Positions 45,234-54,711 of a DNA stretch of 64,000 nucleotides are shown here, piece by piece. The stretch's first letter is position 1. Each line of letters begins with the position of its first letter. Under the pieces are notes generated by a model. That model did no database searches. It was not told the origin of the DNA and saw nothing but the letters and a program-made list of their open reading frames with translations. Source of the DNA: Rahnella victoriana (GTDB lineage: Bacteria > Pseudomonadota > Gammaproteobacteria > Enterobacterales > Enterobacteriaceae); NCBI RefSeq assembly GCF_004330295.1, contig NZ_SJOJ01000002.1, positions 62,001-126,000 of the forward strand, written 5' to 3'. A program made the position numbers and the translations under genes.

Positions 45234-46514
45234 ATGTCACGTATTCACCGTTTTTCACGTCTTGCCTGCGCTGTTCTGCTGCTTACCGGTACTTCCGCTT
45301 TCGCCGCGGATCCGGTGAAATTACAAATGTATTACCCGATTGCCGTCGGCGGAAAAATCAGCCACACGGTGGATACGCTGGTGGAAGATTTTCAGAAAAC
45401 GCATCCGGATATCCGTATTCAGCCGGTCTACACCGGGGATTACGCCACGACGGTGACCAAGGCGCTGACGGCATTTCGTGGCGGTAACGCCCCGCAAATC
45501 GCGGTGATCGGCGATATCGAGGCTTATTCCCTGATCGACGCGGGCGCTATTCTGCCGGTCAGCGATCTGGCGAACGACGCAGAGGGTAAGCAGTGGATCG
45601 ACGGCTTCTATCCGGCGTTTATCCGTCACATTCAGGACAAAGTGTGGGGCATCCCTTTCCAGCGTTCGACCGTGGTGTTGTACTGGAACAAACAGGCGTT
45701 TGAAAAGGCCGGGCTGAACGGCGACACGCCGCCCGCCAGCTGGCAGCAGGTGGTGGATTTTGGCAAAAAGTTAGTGGTGCGTGACGGATCCGAAGTGAAG
45801 CAGTGGGGGATTGAAATTCCGTCCACGCCGAACGGTTACTGGAATTTCCAGGGGATTGCGGCCACCAACGGCAGTCATCTGGATAACGGTAAAGGGACGG
45901 CGGTGACCTTTGACACGCCAGCCAACGTGGAAGCTTTGCAATGGCTGACGGATCTGGCGCAAAAAGAGGCGGTATCACCGAAAGGCACCATTGCCTGGGG
46001 CACCACGCCGCAGGACTTTATCGACGGCAAAACCGCCATGATGGTCACCACTACCGGTAACCTGACGACGGTGCGTGACAACGCCAAATTCCCGTTTGGC
46101 GTGGCGATGCTGCCGGAGAAAACGCAGCGCGGCAGTCCGACCGGCGGCGGCAATTTATACGTGTTTAAAAACACCACCCCGGCGCAACAGAAAGCGGCGC
46201 TGGAGTTTATCCGCTGGGTATCCGCACCTGAACAGGCGGCGCGCTGGAGCATTGCCACCGGTTATGTCGCGACATCGCCTGCCGCGTGGGAAACCCCGGT
46301 GATGCAGGAATATGTGAAGCAGGTTCCGCAGGCGCTGGTCGCCCGCGAACAGCTGAAATATTCTCAGCCGGAACTTTCGACCTACAACAGCGTGCAGATC
46401 CAGGAACTGATGAACCACGCGATTGAAGCGGCCGTCACGCAGGTGAAAACGCCTGCCGAGGCGCTGAGTTCGGCGCAGAAACAGGCAGACCGCCTGCTGA
46501 AACCCTATCAGTAA
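45234..46514 (+). CDS. Periplasmic solute-binding protein, UgpB-like
   Basis: A 426-residue family-1 binding protein with a signal peptide ending TSAFA (about residue 24). The design follows UgpB: an early strand, DTLVEDFQKTHPDIRIQPVY, GNAPQIAVIGDIEAY, STVVLYWNKQAFEKAGL and a C-terminal lobe with YVATSPAAWETP. UgpB binds glycerol-3-phosphate and glycerophosphodiesters. The ligand here is probably also a phosphate ester, given the Pho box and the phosphoesterase. The ATG at 45234 follows the upstream stop by 59 bp. Confidence 0.85.
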   Translation: MSRIHRFSRLACAVLLLTGTSAFAADPVKLQMYYPIAVGGKISHTVDTLVEDFQKTHPDIRIQPVYTGDYATTVTKALTAFRGGNAPQIAVIGDIEAYSLIDAGAILPVSDLANDAEGKQWIDGFYPAFIRHIQDKVWGIPFQRSTVVLYWNKQAFEKAGLNGDTPPASWQQVVDFGKKLVVRDGSEVKQWGIEIPSTPNGYWNFQGIAATNGSHLDNGKGTAVTFDTPANVEALQWLTDLAQKEAVSPKGTIAWGTTPQDFIDGKTAMMVTTTGNLTTVRDNAKFPFGVAMLPEKTQRGSPTGGGNLYVFKNTTPAQQKAALEFIRWVSAPEQAARWSIATGYVATSPAAWETPVMQEYVKQVPQALVAREQLKYSQPELSTYNSVQIQELMNHAIEAAVTQVKTPAEALSSAQKQADRLLKPYQ

Positions 46515-46522
46515 GGAAGGGC

Positions 46523-47434
46523 ATGAGCACACTTCACGCAGTCCTTCCGGCCACCCGCACACGCGGGTTGTCTTTACAGCTTTACGGCTATCTGTTGCTG
46601 CTGCCTGCGCTGAGTTTTCTGCTGCTGTTTACCCACTATCCGGCGCTGGCCACGGTGTGGGAAAGCCTGTTCAGCGCCGCCCGCAGCGGCCATGCGGCTC
46701 AGTTTGTCGGGCTGGATAATTACCGGGCGCTGCTGGATGACGACGTGTTTATGTTGTCGTTACGCAACAATCTGCTGTACGCCCTGATCACCATTCCGCT
46801 GTCGGTGGCTCTGGCTTTACTGATGGCGCTGGCAGTGAACCGCCGTCTGCGCGGCAACGCACTGACCCGCGCGGCGTTCTTTATCCCTTCACTGCTGCCG
46901 ATGGTGGCGATTGCCAATCTGTGGTTGTTTTTCTATACCCCGCAGTTGGGTTTGCTTAATAAAATGCTGGCGCTGTTTTCGCTGCCAGCCGTCAACTGGC
47001 TCGGCGAACCGGGTACGGCGCTTTACAGCCTGATGGCGGTATCGGTGTGGCGCGAAGCCGGATTCTTCATGATTTTCTATCTTGCCGCATTGCAGCAAAT
47101 TGATCCGCGACTGGCCGAAGCGGCAGACATCGAAGGGGCGTCGCGCCGCTATTTCTTCCGGCGCGTGCAGTGGCCGTTACTGATGCCGACGACCTTGTTC
47201 GTGCTGATTAATGCCTCGATGAACGCCTTCAGGATTGTCGATCAGGTGATTGCCATGACCAACGGCGGCCCGAACAACAGCACCAGCTTGCTGCTGTTTT
47301 ACATCTACCGCACGGCATTCAGTTACTGGGATTTACCGGCGGCGTCGGCGATGACCGTGGTGCTGCTGGTGATCCTCGCGGCCATCGCGCTGATCAAATT
47401 CAACCTGCTGGACAAAAGGACGCACTATCAGTGA
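46523..47434 (+). CDS. ABC transporter permease, UgpA-like
   Basis: A 303-residue inner membrane protein with six spans and the EAA loop (EAADIEGASRRYFFRRVQWPLL) that contacts the ATPase. It starts eight bases after the binding-protein stop. Its stop overlaps the GTG start of the next permease (GTGA), so the two are translated together in a 1:1 ratio. Confidence 0.9.
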   Translation: MSTLHAVLPATRTRGLSLQLYGYLLLLPALSFLLLFTHYPALATVWESLFSAARSGHAAQFVGLDNYRALLDDDVFMLSLRNNLLYALITIPLSVALALLMALAVNRRLRGNALTRAAFFIPSLLPMVAIANLWLFFYTPQLGLLNKMLALFSLPAVNWLGEPGTALYSLMAVSVWREAGFFMIFYLAALQQIDPRLAEAADIEGASRRYFFRRVQWPLLMPTTLFVLINASMNAFRIVDQVIAMTNGGPNNSTSLLLFYIYRTAFSYWDLPAASAMTVVLLVILAAIALIKFNLLDKRTHYQ

Positions 47435-48246
47435 AACCCTTTTCTTACCGCCGTCTGTCCCTGGATCTCGCCATCTGGCTGGCGGCGGTGCTGTGGTTGT
47501 TACCGGTGCTGGTGGCGGTCTGGATCGCTGTCCACCCGGCGTCGGCGCAGGGCAGTTTTTCGCTGTTTGCACCGCTGACCGTGCAGAACTTTATCAATGC
47601 CTGGCAGGCGGCACCCTTTGCCCGCTATTTCCTCAACACGACCCTGCTGGTGCTGATGATTGTGGTCTGCCAGCTGATCCTGGCGACGCTGGCCGCTTAT
47701 GCGCTGGTGCGGTTCAAACTGAAAGGCGCAGGATTGATCTTCGCGCTGATCCTGCTGCAACTGATGATCAGCCCCGATGTGCTGATCCTGAATAATTACA
47801 AAACCATCGGCGCGCTGGGATTACGCGACACGCTGACCGGCATCGCGCTGCCGTATTTCGCCTCAGCGTTTGCCATTTTTCTGCTGCGTCAGACCTTCAA
47901 AAGTATTCCGCTGGTGCTGGAGGAAGCCGCCATTGTGGAAGGTGCCAGCCGCCTGTATATGCTGGGCAAAATTTATATTCCGCTGGCGAAACCGGTGTAT
48001 GTCGCGTTCGCACTGGTGTCCGTCAGCTTCCACTGGAACGATTTTCTCTGGCCGCTGGTGATCACCGATTCGGTGACCGTGCGGCCGGTCACCGTCGGGC
48101 TGCAACTGTTTTCCGCGCCGGAGCAGGGCGTGCAGTGGGCGCTGATCAGCGCGGCGACCCTGATGACGGTGATGCCGTTGCTGGTGCTGTTCCTGATCTT
48201 TCAGCGCCAGTTTGTCCAGTCCTTTATGCGGGCAGGTATCCGATAA
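47431..48246 (+). CDS. ABC transporter permease, UgpE-like
   Basis: A 271-residue permease with six spans and the EAA loop EEAAIVEGASRLYMLGKIYIPL. The start is GTG at 47431, overlapping the previous stop. It forms the heterodimeric channel with the preceding permease. The C-terminal RQFVQSFMRAGIR resembles the ends of UgpE/MalG-class permeases. Confidence 0.9.
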   Translation: MKPFSYRRLSLDLAIWLAAVLWLLPVLVAVWIAVHPASAQGSFSLFAPLTVQNFINAWQAAPFARYFLNTTLLVLMIVVCQLILATLAAYALVRFKLKGAGLIFALILLQLMISPDVLILNNYKTIGALGLRDTLTGIALPYFASAFAIFLLRQTFKSIPLVLEEAAIVEGASRLYMLGKIYIPLAKPVYVAFALVSVSFHWNDFLWPLVITDSVTVRPVTVGLQLFSAPEQGVQWALISAATLMTVMPLLVLFLIFQRQFVQSFMRAGIR

Positions 48247-48266
48247 AATCCTGACAGGAGAACGTT

Positions 48267-49196
48267 ATGACCGTGATCTCGCCATCCCTCTTATTGTCTG
48301 ACGAACAGGCACAGGCGCTCGGCAATGTGAGCGCGTTATATCAGCCACCGGAAATGCATGATGCGCTGGTGAACGGTGCGCGTTTACGCTTCGGGCTGAT
48401 TGCCGATCCGCAATACGCCGATGCGGACAGCCAGAAAGAGCGCCATTACCGCAACAGCCTGAATAAGCTGGCGACGGCCATTACTGAGCTGAATGATTCA
48501 AAGCTGGATTTTGTGGTTACGCTGGGCGATCTGGTCGATCGCGACTGGGGCAGTTTTGATCCGGTGTTATCGCGCTACGCGGCCTTGCGTCATCCGCATG
48601 CGGCAGTGATCGGCAATCACGATGCGGAGGTGATTACCCGGCATCTGGCATCACAGACACCGGCGCTGGGTTTACCGAAAAGTTATTACGCATTCAGCCT
48701 GCCGGGCTACCGTTTTCTGGTGATCGACGGCAACGACATCAGCCTGTATTGCAATCATGCCAATGGGGATGACCGGCAGATGGCAGAATATATGCTGGAT
48801 GAACTGAATGAATGCCAGCAACCGCAGGCGCAGCCGTGGAACGGCGCGGTCGGGCCGGTGCAGCTGAAATGGCTGGAGAAACAGCTGCGGGAAGCCCGTG
48901 CGCAGCGCGAGATCGTGCTGGTGTTCGGCCATTACCCGCTGACGCCGGTCAACAGCCATAATCTGTGGAACTGTGAAACGCTGGTGGAGTTGTTGTGCCG
49001 CTATCGCGTGCGGGCTTATTTTGCCGGTCACGATCACCGTGGCGGTTACGACCGTGTCGGGGATACCGATTTCATTACCCTGAAAGGCATGGTGGACGGC
49101 GAAAGCAGCCTGCCGTTTTCCTCCGTCACGCTGGCCGATGATGTGCTGACCCTCACCGGCTATGGCACCGAAATCAGCCGGGTGCTGAGCCGCTGA
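48267..49196 (+). CDS. Calcineurin-like phosphoesterase, ADPRibase-Mn/CDP-alcohol diphosphatase type
   Basis: A 309-residue cytosolic metallophosphoesterase. Metal and catalytic motifs: IADPQYADAD (D47, Q49), TLGDLVDRD (D88), IGNHDAEV (N117, H118), VFGHYPL and AGHDHRGGY. The DPQ in the first motif, where most relatives have DxH, and the following ERHYRNS are features of Mn-dependent ADP-ribose/CDP-alcohol diphosphatase. It ends the Pho-box operon, a place equivalent to UgpQ, so it probably splits the imported phosphodiester or nucleotide-alcohol. The exact substrate is unknown. Confidence 0.8.
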   Translation: MTVISPSLLLSDEQAQALGNVSALYQPPEMHDALVNGARLRFGLIADPQYADADSQKERHYRNSLNKLATAITELNDSKLDFVVTLGDLVDRDWGSFDPVLSRYAALRHPHAAVIGNHDAEVITRHLASQTPALGLPKSYYAFSLPGYRFLVIDGNDISLYCNHANGDDRQMAEYMLDELNECQQPQAQPWNGAVGPVQLKWLEKQLREARAQREIVLVFGHYPLTPVNSHNLWNCETLVELLCRYRVRAYFAGHDHRGGYDRVGDTDFITLKGMVDGESSLPFSSVTLADDVLTLTGYGTEISRVLSR

Positions 49197-49214
49197 GCGG
49201 TTGCAGAACGTAAA

Positions 49215-49236
49215 AAGGCTCACCGGAGTGAGCCTT
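49215..49236. terminator. Bidirectional terminator, phosphoesterase / ldhA
   Basis: AAGGCTCAC / GTGAGCCTT with a CGGA loop between convergent genes. An A-run on the left serves ldhA. Confidence 0.85.
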
Positions 49237-49259
49237 GAAAGCCTGTGCGGATCAGCAGG

Positions 49260-50246
49260 TCAGAGCATATTCGGGCAGGCGACGCCTTTCGCCAGCTGAT
49301 CAATATTCATCAGCGTGGTTTCTGAAATGCTGGTCAGCGCGTCACTGGTCAGGAACGCCTGATGGCCGGTGAACAGCACGTTGTGGCAGGATGACAGGCG
49401 GCGGAATACGTCATCCAGGATCACTTCGTTAGAGTTATCCTCAAAGAATAAATCGCGTTCGTTCTCATAAACATCCATACCCAGCGCACCGATTTTTTGC
49501 TTTTTCAGCGCATCAATCGCGGCGGTGGCATCCAGCAGGGCGCCACGGCTGGTGTTCACAATCATCACGCCGTCTTTCATTTTGGAAAACGCTTCGGCGT
49601 TGAGCAGATGGTGGTTTTCCGGCGTCAGCGGGCAGTGCAAAGAAATCACGTCGGACTCTGCATACAGCGTATCCAGATCGACATATTCCGCACCGAGTTC
49701 CAGCGCCAGCGGGCTTGGATACGGATCAAACGCCAGAATACGCATACCGAAACCTTTCAGGATACGCATGGCCGCCACGCCGATTTTACCGGTACCGATA
49801 ATGCCTGCGGTGCGCTGATACATATTAAAACCGATCAGACCTTCCAGTGAGAAGTTAGCTTCACGGGTGCGTTGATAAGCGCGATGAATGTGACGGTTAA
49901 GACACATCATCATGCCCACGGCATGTTCCGCCACGGCTTCCGGCGAATACGCCGGTACGCGCACCACGGAAATCCCCAGCTCTTTTGCGGCGTCCAGATC
50001 GACGTTGTTAAAGCCCGCACAGCGCAGCGCCAGCGTTTTAATGCCGAGTGAGGCCAGTTCCTGCAACACTTCACGGCCACCATCGTCATTGACGAAAAGG
50101 CAGACAGCATCTGCTCCCACCGCCGTTTTCGCCGTCTGCGGGGTCAGCAGAAAATCGAAAAATTCCAGTTCATAGCCATAATGCTCGTTGACCAGTTCCA
50201 GATATTTCCGGTCGTAATTTTTAGTACTGTAGACAGCCACTTTCAT
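49260..50246 (-). CDS. ldhA: D-lactate dehydrogenase, fermentative
   Basis: A 328-residue NADH-dependent D-2-hydroxyacid dehydrogenase that reduces pyruvate to D-lactate in mixed-acid fermentation. It has the nucleotide-binding GIIGTGKIG and the catalytic residues R234 (VNTSRGALLD), E263 (DVYENERDLF) and H295 (FTGHQAFLT). The open frame extends 57 codons further upstream, but MKVAVYSTKNYDR at 50246, with GGAGAAACACC before it, is the conserved start. It diverges from ydbH as in E. coli. Confidence 0.96.
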   Translation of the reverse strand: MKVAVYSTKNYDRKYLELVNEHYGYELEFFDFLLTPQTAKTAVGADAVCLFVNDDGGREVLQELASLGIKTLALRCAGFNNVDLDAAKELGISVVRVPAYSPEAVAEHAVGMMMCLNRHIHRAYQRTREANFSLEGLIGFNMYQRTAGIIGTGKIGVAAMRILKGFGMRILAFDPYPSPLALELGAEYVDLDTLYAESDVISLHCPLTPENHHLLNAEAFSKMKDGVMIVNTSRGALLDATAAIDALKKQKIGALGMDVYENERDLFFEDNSNEVILDDVFRRLSSCHNVLFTGHQAFLTSDALTSISETTLMNIDQLAKGVACPNML

Positions 50247-50488
50247 GGTGTTTCTCCGCAGTGAGTTTGAATCTCTGGCGAAACGGCTTCCGCCTGTTTT
50301 ATAAGGATTAAACAGTTTCAGAAACAATTCGCAATATGCACACAAACTAGCAGAGCGCAGGAAGCCAGACAATTTTTCCTGTGCTATTTGGGCGGGAGGC
50401 TCTGGCAATCCCGTCATCAGTTGTTACGCTAATTATGATATCTTGCGGGCGGTTAGACACTTTGGTGAAGCATAAGACAAGGCACGTC

Positions 50489-53215
50489 ATGAGGAACGGA
50501 CTGAAGAAAAGCGCGCAGATACTCCTGAGTATAGTGGTGATTATTGCGCTGCTGTTGTGGGTGTTATGGAAAACCGTGCCGCGCTGGTTACCGCCGGTCG
50601 CCAGCCACTGGTTGCCTGCCGGTACGCAACTGGTGCTGACGGGGTCGCCACACTGGTCGCACGGTGTGTTGCAACTGCCGGGTGTGCGCTATCTGGCGGG
50701 TGACTGCACCCTCGCCACGGCGCGCAATGCCCGCCTCAGCAAGGTTTCCGGGCAATGGTCGCTGAAACTCGATGCCCTGAATGTCGATACCGCCTGTCTG
50801 GCTCAGTTGCCGAAAAGTGACAGCCAGTCCACGCTTTCCCTCGCGGATATTCAGCACAGGCTGCCTGCCGGTGCGGTCAGTATCGATCATCTTTCCGTCA
50901 CGCCGTGGCAGCGTTACGCCGGTAAACTGGTGATCAGTAATGCCGGCGGTCAGCAGCATCTTTCCCTCAACGGTGAATCCCTGACACTCGACGCGGTGCT
51001 CGACAGCAACCGTCTGCTGGCGATTCATTCGTTCAGCCTGACGCCACCGGGCAGCACACAGCCGGTGACCCTGAGCGGCAAACTGTTGTTGCCCGCGACG
51101 CTCGATATGCTGCCGGAATCCGGTGAACTGCACGCGGAAATACAAACCGCTCAGGTGCCGCAACCTCTGGACATCACGCTCAGCTGGCAGGCGACGGAAG
51201 GTGTGATAACCCTGACGGAGAAGGGCAGCGAACAGCCGCTTGCCACGCTGCCGTGGAAACTCAACAACAACGAATTACAGATTAGCCAGGGTCAGTGGCG
51301 CTGGCCTTATGCCACACAGCCGCTGGCCGGTGGCATCAACCTGACGCTCAGCGACTGGTCGCCTGCGTTTGATCAGACCAGCATCACGGCGCGGCTGAAC
51401 GTGCTGACGCAGGGGCATAACGGCAAGGCCAATGTGGTGCTGACGCTGGGGCCGGGGCGTATCGGCCTGCTCGACAGCGATTTAGGTTTCCGTCTGACCG
51501 GACAGGCCAATTTACAGGCCACTTCCCTGAGTGCGTCACTGCCGGGGCAACTGAGCGGTTCAGTGCTCAATCCGACCCTTTCACTGCGCAGCGGATCGCT
51601 GTTGCGGGCGTGGGGCAAACCGACACCTGAACTGACCATCACGGATGCGCGCTGGCCGCTGGCGGGTGTCAGGGTCTCGGCAGAAGGTGTCAGCGGGCCG
51701 TTGCAGGCGATCCTCAAAGCCCGTCACCGTTTCTGGGGCGCGTTTGACCTGCATCTGAGCGGTAAATCGCTGGCCTTCTGGCCGGACGTCGGGCTGTGGA
51801 ATTTCAATTACTGGGGCAACGGCCATCTGCCGCCGCTGAACGGTCGCTGGGACATGTCCGGTAAAGGCCAGTGGCACGATAATCTCATCACCCTTAATTC
51901 GCTCTCGACCGGATTCGACCGGCTGCATTACGGGCTGGTGGATGTTGATGCGCCACGCCTGACGCTGGAACATCCGCTGGCGTGGTTGCGTCCGCCCGCG
52001 TCACGCTTCAAAAAGCAGTACCCGGAACAGCCGACCGAATTTAAGGGCGACATCCGGCTGGTGGCGAAAAAAATCGCTCTCGCCAACGGCGGTTATCTGC
52101 CGCCCGCCACGCTGGCCTTACAACTGAAGGGCATCAGTCCCGACAGCTTCAATATGCGCGGTATGCTCGATGCCAAACCGATTGGCCCGATCCGGCTCAA
52201 TGGCCGCTGGGACGGCGAACGTCTGCGCGGTGAAGGCTGGTGGCCGAAACAACAACTCACCGCATTCCAGACGCTGCTGACGCCGGATCTGAACATCAAA
52301 TTACGTGAAGGATCCTTCTACGCGCAGTCGGCATTTTCGGCAGCACGCGAACAGGGCTTCGTGGCCGGTGGTCACTGGGTGGTGAAAAACGGCGGTTTCT
52401 GGATGAAAGACGGCGATCTGAGCGGGCTGGATTTCAGTCTGCCGTATCGCTTGCAGGATCAGGTCTGGCAGCTCGGGGTGAAAAAACCGGTCACACTGCG
52501 CATTGGTGAAGTGAACAATCTGGTCAAAATGCAGAACGTGACGGCGGATTTACAGGGGCATTATCCGTGGAGCGAGAAGACACCGCTGACGCTGAGTAAT
52601 CTGGGCGTGGATATGTTGCGCGGGCACCTGAGCCTTTCCGCGCTGCGGATGCCGCAGCACGACGCGGCGGTGCTGAAGTTCGACAAGATCAACCTCAGCG
52701 AACTCTTCACGGCGCTGAAACCGAAACAACTGGCGATGTCCGGCGTCGTCTACGGTGAACTGCCGCTGTACGTGGAAAACCCGCAATGGATCATCCATAA
52801 CGGCTGGATCAAAAATGACGGTGGCCTGACGCTGCGTCTGGATCCGCAATTTGCGGATGCCATGGCCAGCGGCAATTTTGCCAACAACATGGTGATTGGC
52901 CTGCTGCGTTATCTGGAAATCAGCCGTTCGGATGCACTGGTGAGCCTGGATAATCTCGGTGTGCTGACCATGAATGCCAAAGTGGACGGGGTGAACTACA
53001 CCGACACCACGCACGGCGGCGACAAAGTTAAACGTGAAATCGCCCTCAATTATTCCCATGAGGAAAATATCTACCAGCTGTGGCGCAGCTTGCGCTTTGG
53101 CGACAATCTTCAGGAATGGCTGCAACAGCAGATGTCTTTGCCTGCTGATGCGCTGTCAAAAACCCCCGCGACATCCGGGCAGAAAAAGGATCCAACAGTG
53201 AGGAAGGAACAATGA
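50489..53215 (+). CDS. ydbH: AsmA-like intermembrane phospholipid transport protein YdbH
   Basis: A 908-residue envelope protein with a single N-terminal membrane anchor (about residues 8-28) and a very long beta-rich periplasmic part typical of the YhdP/TamB/YdbH group. In E. coli these three form partly redundant bridges that carry phospholipids to the outer membrane. The frame is open from 50381, but the ATG at 50489 gives the KKSAQILLS anchor near the N terminus and the E. coli-like size. Its last four bases overlap ynbE (ATGA). Confidence 0.92.
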   Translation: MRNGLKKSAQILLSIVVIIALLLWVLWKTVPRWLPPVASHWLPAGTQLVLTGSPHWSHGVLQLPGVRYLAGDCTLATARNARLSKVSGQWSLKLDALNVDTACLAQLPKSDSQSTLSLADIQHRLPAGAVSIDHLSVTPWQRYAGKLVISNAGGQQHLSLNGESLTLDAVLDSNRLLAIHSFSLTPPGSTQPVTLSGKLLLPATLDMLPESGELHAEIQTAQVPQPLDITLSWQATEGVITLTEKGSEQPLATLPWKLNNNELQISQGQWRWPYATQPLAGGINLTLSDWSPAFDQTSITARLNVLTQGHNGKANVVLTLGPGRIGLLDSDLGFRLTGQANLQATSLSASLPGQLSGSVLNPTLSLRSGSLLRAWGKPTPELTITDARWPLAGVRVSAEGVSGPLQAILKARHRFWGAFDLHLSGKSLAFWPDVGLWNFNYWGNGHLPPLNGRWDMSGKGQWHDNLITLNSLSTGFDRLHYGLVDVDAPRLTLEHPLAWLRPPASRFKKQYPEQPTEFKGDIRLVAKKIALANGGYLPPATLALQLKGISPDSFNMRGMLDAKPIGPIRLNGRWDGERLRGEGWWPKQQLTAFQTLLTPDLNIKLREGSFYAQSAFSAAREQGFVAGGHWVVKNGGFWMKDGDLSGLDFSLPYRLQDQVWQLGVKKPVTLRIGEVNNLVKMQNVTADLQGHYPWSEKTPLTLSNLGVDMLRGHLSLSALRMPQHDAAVLKFDKINLSELFTALKPKQLAMSGVVYGELPLYVENPQWIIHNGWIKNDGGLTLRLDPQFADAMASGNFANNMVIGLLRYLEISRSDALVSLDNLGVLTMNAKVDGVNYTDTTHGGDKVKREIALNYSHEENIYQLWRSLRFGDNLQEWLQQQMSLPADALSKTPATSGQKKDPTVRKEQ

Positions 53216-53406
53216 AACTGCGACTTGCCGGCCCGTGCGTGGCGCTTGGTGTGATGATGCTCAGTGGCTGCGTGCCGCGTATCGAACTGGCCGCGCCGAA
53301 AGAGCCGATCACCATCAATATGAACGTGAAAATTGAGCACGAGATCCATATCAAAGTGGATAAAGACGTGGAAAATCTGCTGAAAAATCAGAGCGATTTA
53401 TTCTAG
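53212..53406 (+). CDS. ynbE: YnbE family outer-membrane lipoprotein
   Basis: A 64-residue lipoprotein with lipobox MLSG-C followed by VPRIELAAPKEPITINMNVKIEHEI. It is translationally coupled to ydbH. In E. coli YnbE is the outer-membrane partner that pairs with the end of YdbH by beta-strand addition, completing the lipid bridge; conservation of the operon supports the same job here. Confidence 0.93.
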   Translation: MKLRLAGPCVALGVMMLSGCVPRIELAAPKEPITINMNVKIEHEIHIKVDKDVENLLKNQSDLF

Positions 53407-53414
53407 GAGCGCGT

Positions 53415-53768
53415 ATGTCCGGGATGTTTTTCAACACTATCAGCATAAAAAGAATCAGCCTGATGCTGCTGGCCGGTGGTGTGCTGTTTTGCAGTCAGGC
53501 TTTCGCGTTAACGCTCAATGAAGCCAAGCAGCAAGGGCGCGTGGGCGAAACCTTGTCCGGCTATCTGGCACCGCTGAAACAAGACGCCGACAGTGTCGCG
53601 CTGGCGACAAAAATTAACGGAGGGCGCAAACAGCAGTACGAACAGGTGGCGCAGGACAATAACGTCAGCACCGACGATGTGGCAAAACTCGCCGGACAAA
53701 AGCTGGTCGCCAGAGCCGGGAAGGGCGAATACGTCCGCGGCATAAATGGTAAGTGGTTGCAGAAGTAA
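53415..53768 (+). CDS. ydbL: Periplasmic DUF1318 protein YdbL
   Basis: A 117-residue exported protein with a signal peptide ending SQAFA (about residue 30) and the conserved AKQQGRVGETLSGYLAP and AGKGEYVRGINGKWLQK. In E. coli YdbL modulates assembly of the YdbH-YnbE complex. It is the third gene of the operon, eight bases after ynbE. M5 is an alternative start. Downstream synteny then breaks. Confidence 0.92.
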   Translation: MSGMFFNTISIKRISLMLLAGGVLFCSQAFALTLNEAKQQGRVGETLSGYLAPLKQDADSVALATKINGGRKQQYEQVAQDNNVSTDDVAKLAGQKLVARAGKGEYVRGINGKWLQK

Positions 53769-54124
53769 AACATTCACCTGAGTCGTATCACTGAATTCAT
53801 TATCTGGTTTATAAATTGCCAGGTAATGAATAATCAGAGAAGTATATTAAACGCTAAAGTTAATGCCTGAAAAAGGATAAAGTCTTTCATTCAGATCTCT
53901 TGCTCGTTTAAAATTTTTATTTTTGTACAATCCGAAAATAGTGACTCTGTGTGCTATTTGTTATTGTGAGGGTCAGAGAATTAAAAAACATATAACCCAA
54001 AAGTATGAGTGACCTATAAAAGCCATCCATTCTCCTTAGTGTTAACCTTGCTTTTTTCTACAGATAATTAATTCTCCTTACCGGAGGGTAAGCCTGGTAA
54101 TACATTTTATTCAGCGAGGCAAAG
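53769..54124. other. 356-bp AT-rich gap before the amidase/lipase island
   Basis: No gene or clear terminator was found. The stretch is rich in A and T and marks the border between the conserved ydb operon and the AT-rich island. A short palindrome-like CTCCTTACCGGAGG (54074-54087) lies close to the ribosome site of the next gene. A promoter for the island must lie here but no strong -35/-10 pair stands out. Confidence 0.5.
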
Positions 54125-54652
54125 ATGAGTGACTACCTGAACAAATTAATTGATATTGCAAAGAAAGAAGTCGGTGTGACTGAAGATGGTGCTGATAATA
54201 CCGGCAGCCGAATTGTCGATTACCAGGGGGCGAGCTGGCTTGCCCCGGGAGCCTGGCCGTGGTGCGCCGCATTCACCAGCTGGATAATGCGTCAATGGCT
54301 TGAAGATGAAAGCGTGCGAAATGCTTTTGGGATCGGGACATTTTCACAGGCTGAGAAATGGCGTTGTCGTGACGCCAGTGCATTCGGTTGGGATAAATGG
54401 GCTGTATCCAAACCTGCTATTCAAATCATTTCGGCAACCAAACCCGCTAAAGCCGGGGATTTTGTTGTCTATGAATTTTCCCATATCGGATTAGTTATTG
54501 AAGACCAAAACAAAGTTTCAAACCTGATTAAGACTATTGAAGGAAATACGCATCATAAAAGTAAGCAGGGTATTGCTTCAAAAGACGGTGTCTGGGAGAA
54601 AGAACGTTCACCGGGATTAGTCAAAAATTACATCAGACTCCTCAACGAATAG
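54125..54652 (+). CDS. CHAP/NlpC-P60-type peptidoglycan amidase-like protein
   Basis: A 175-residue protein resembling the TIGR02594/CHAP cysteine peptidases that cut peptidoglycan. The catalytic cysteine is C47 in PGAWPWCAAFTSWIM, the histidine H120 in EFSHIGLVIE, and the polar third residue N141 or E139 in TIEGNTH. No signal peptide is seen, so export would need a special route such as phage lysis or type VI secretion. It starts an AT-rich three-gene cluster. No holin, VgrG, PAAR or Hcp gene is adjacent. Its role as toxin, lysin or housekeeping enzyme is open. Confidence 0.75.
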   Translation: MSDYLNKLIDIAKKEVGVTEDGADNTGSRIVDYQGASWLAPGAWPWCAAFTSWIMRQWLEDESVRNAFGIGTFSQAEKWRCRDASAFGWDKWAVSKPAIQIISATKPAKAGDFVVYEFSHIGLVIEDQNKVSNLIKTIEGNTHHKSKQGIASKDGVWEKERSPGLVKNYIRLLNE

Positions 54653-54711
54653 TAAGCACCTTCATATCACTGTGTCTGAATGACTTACCTTACAAAACAA
54701 CAGAGGTATAC

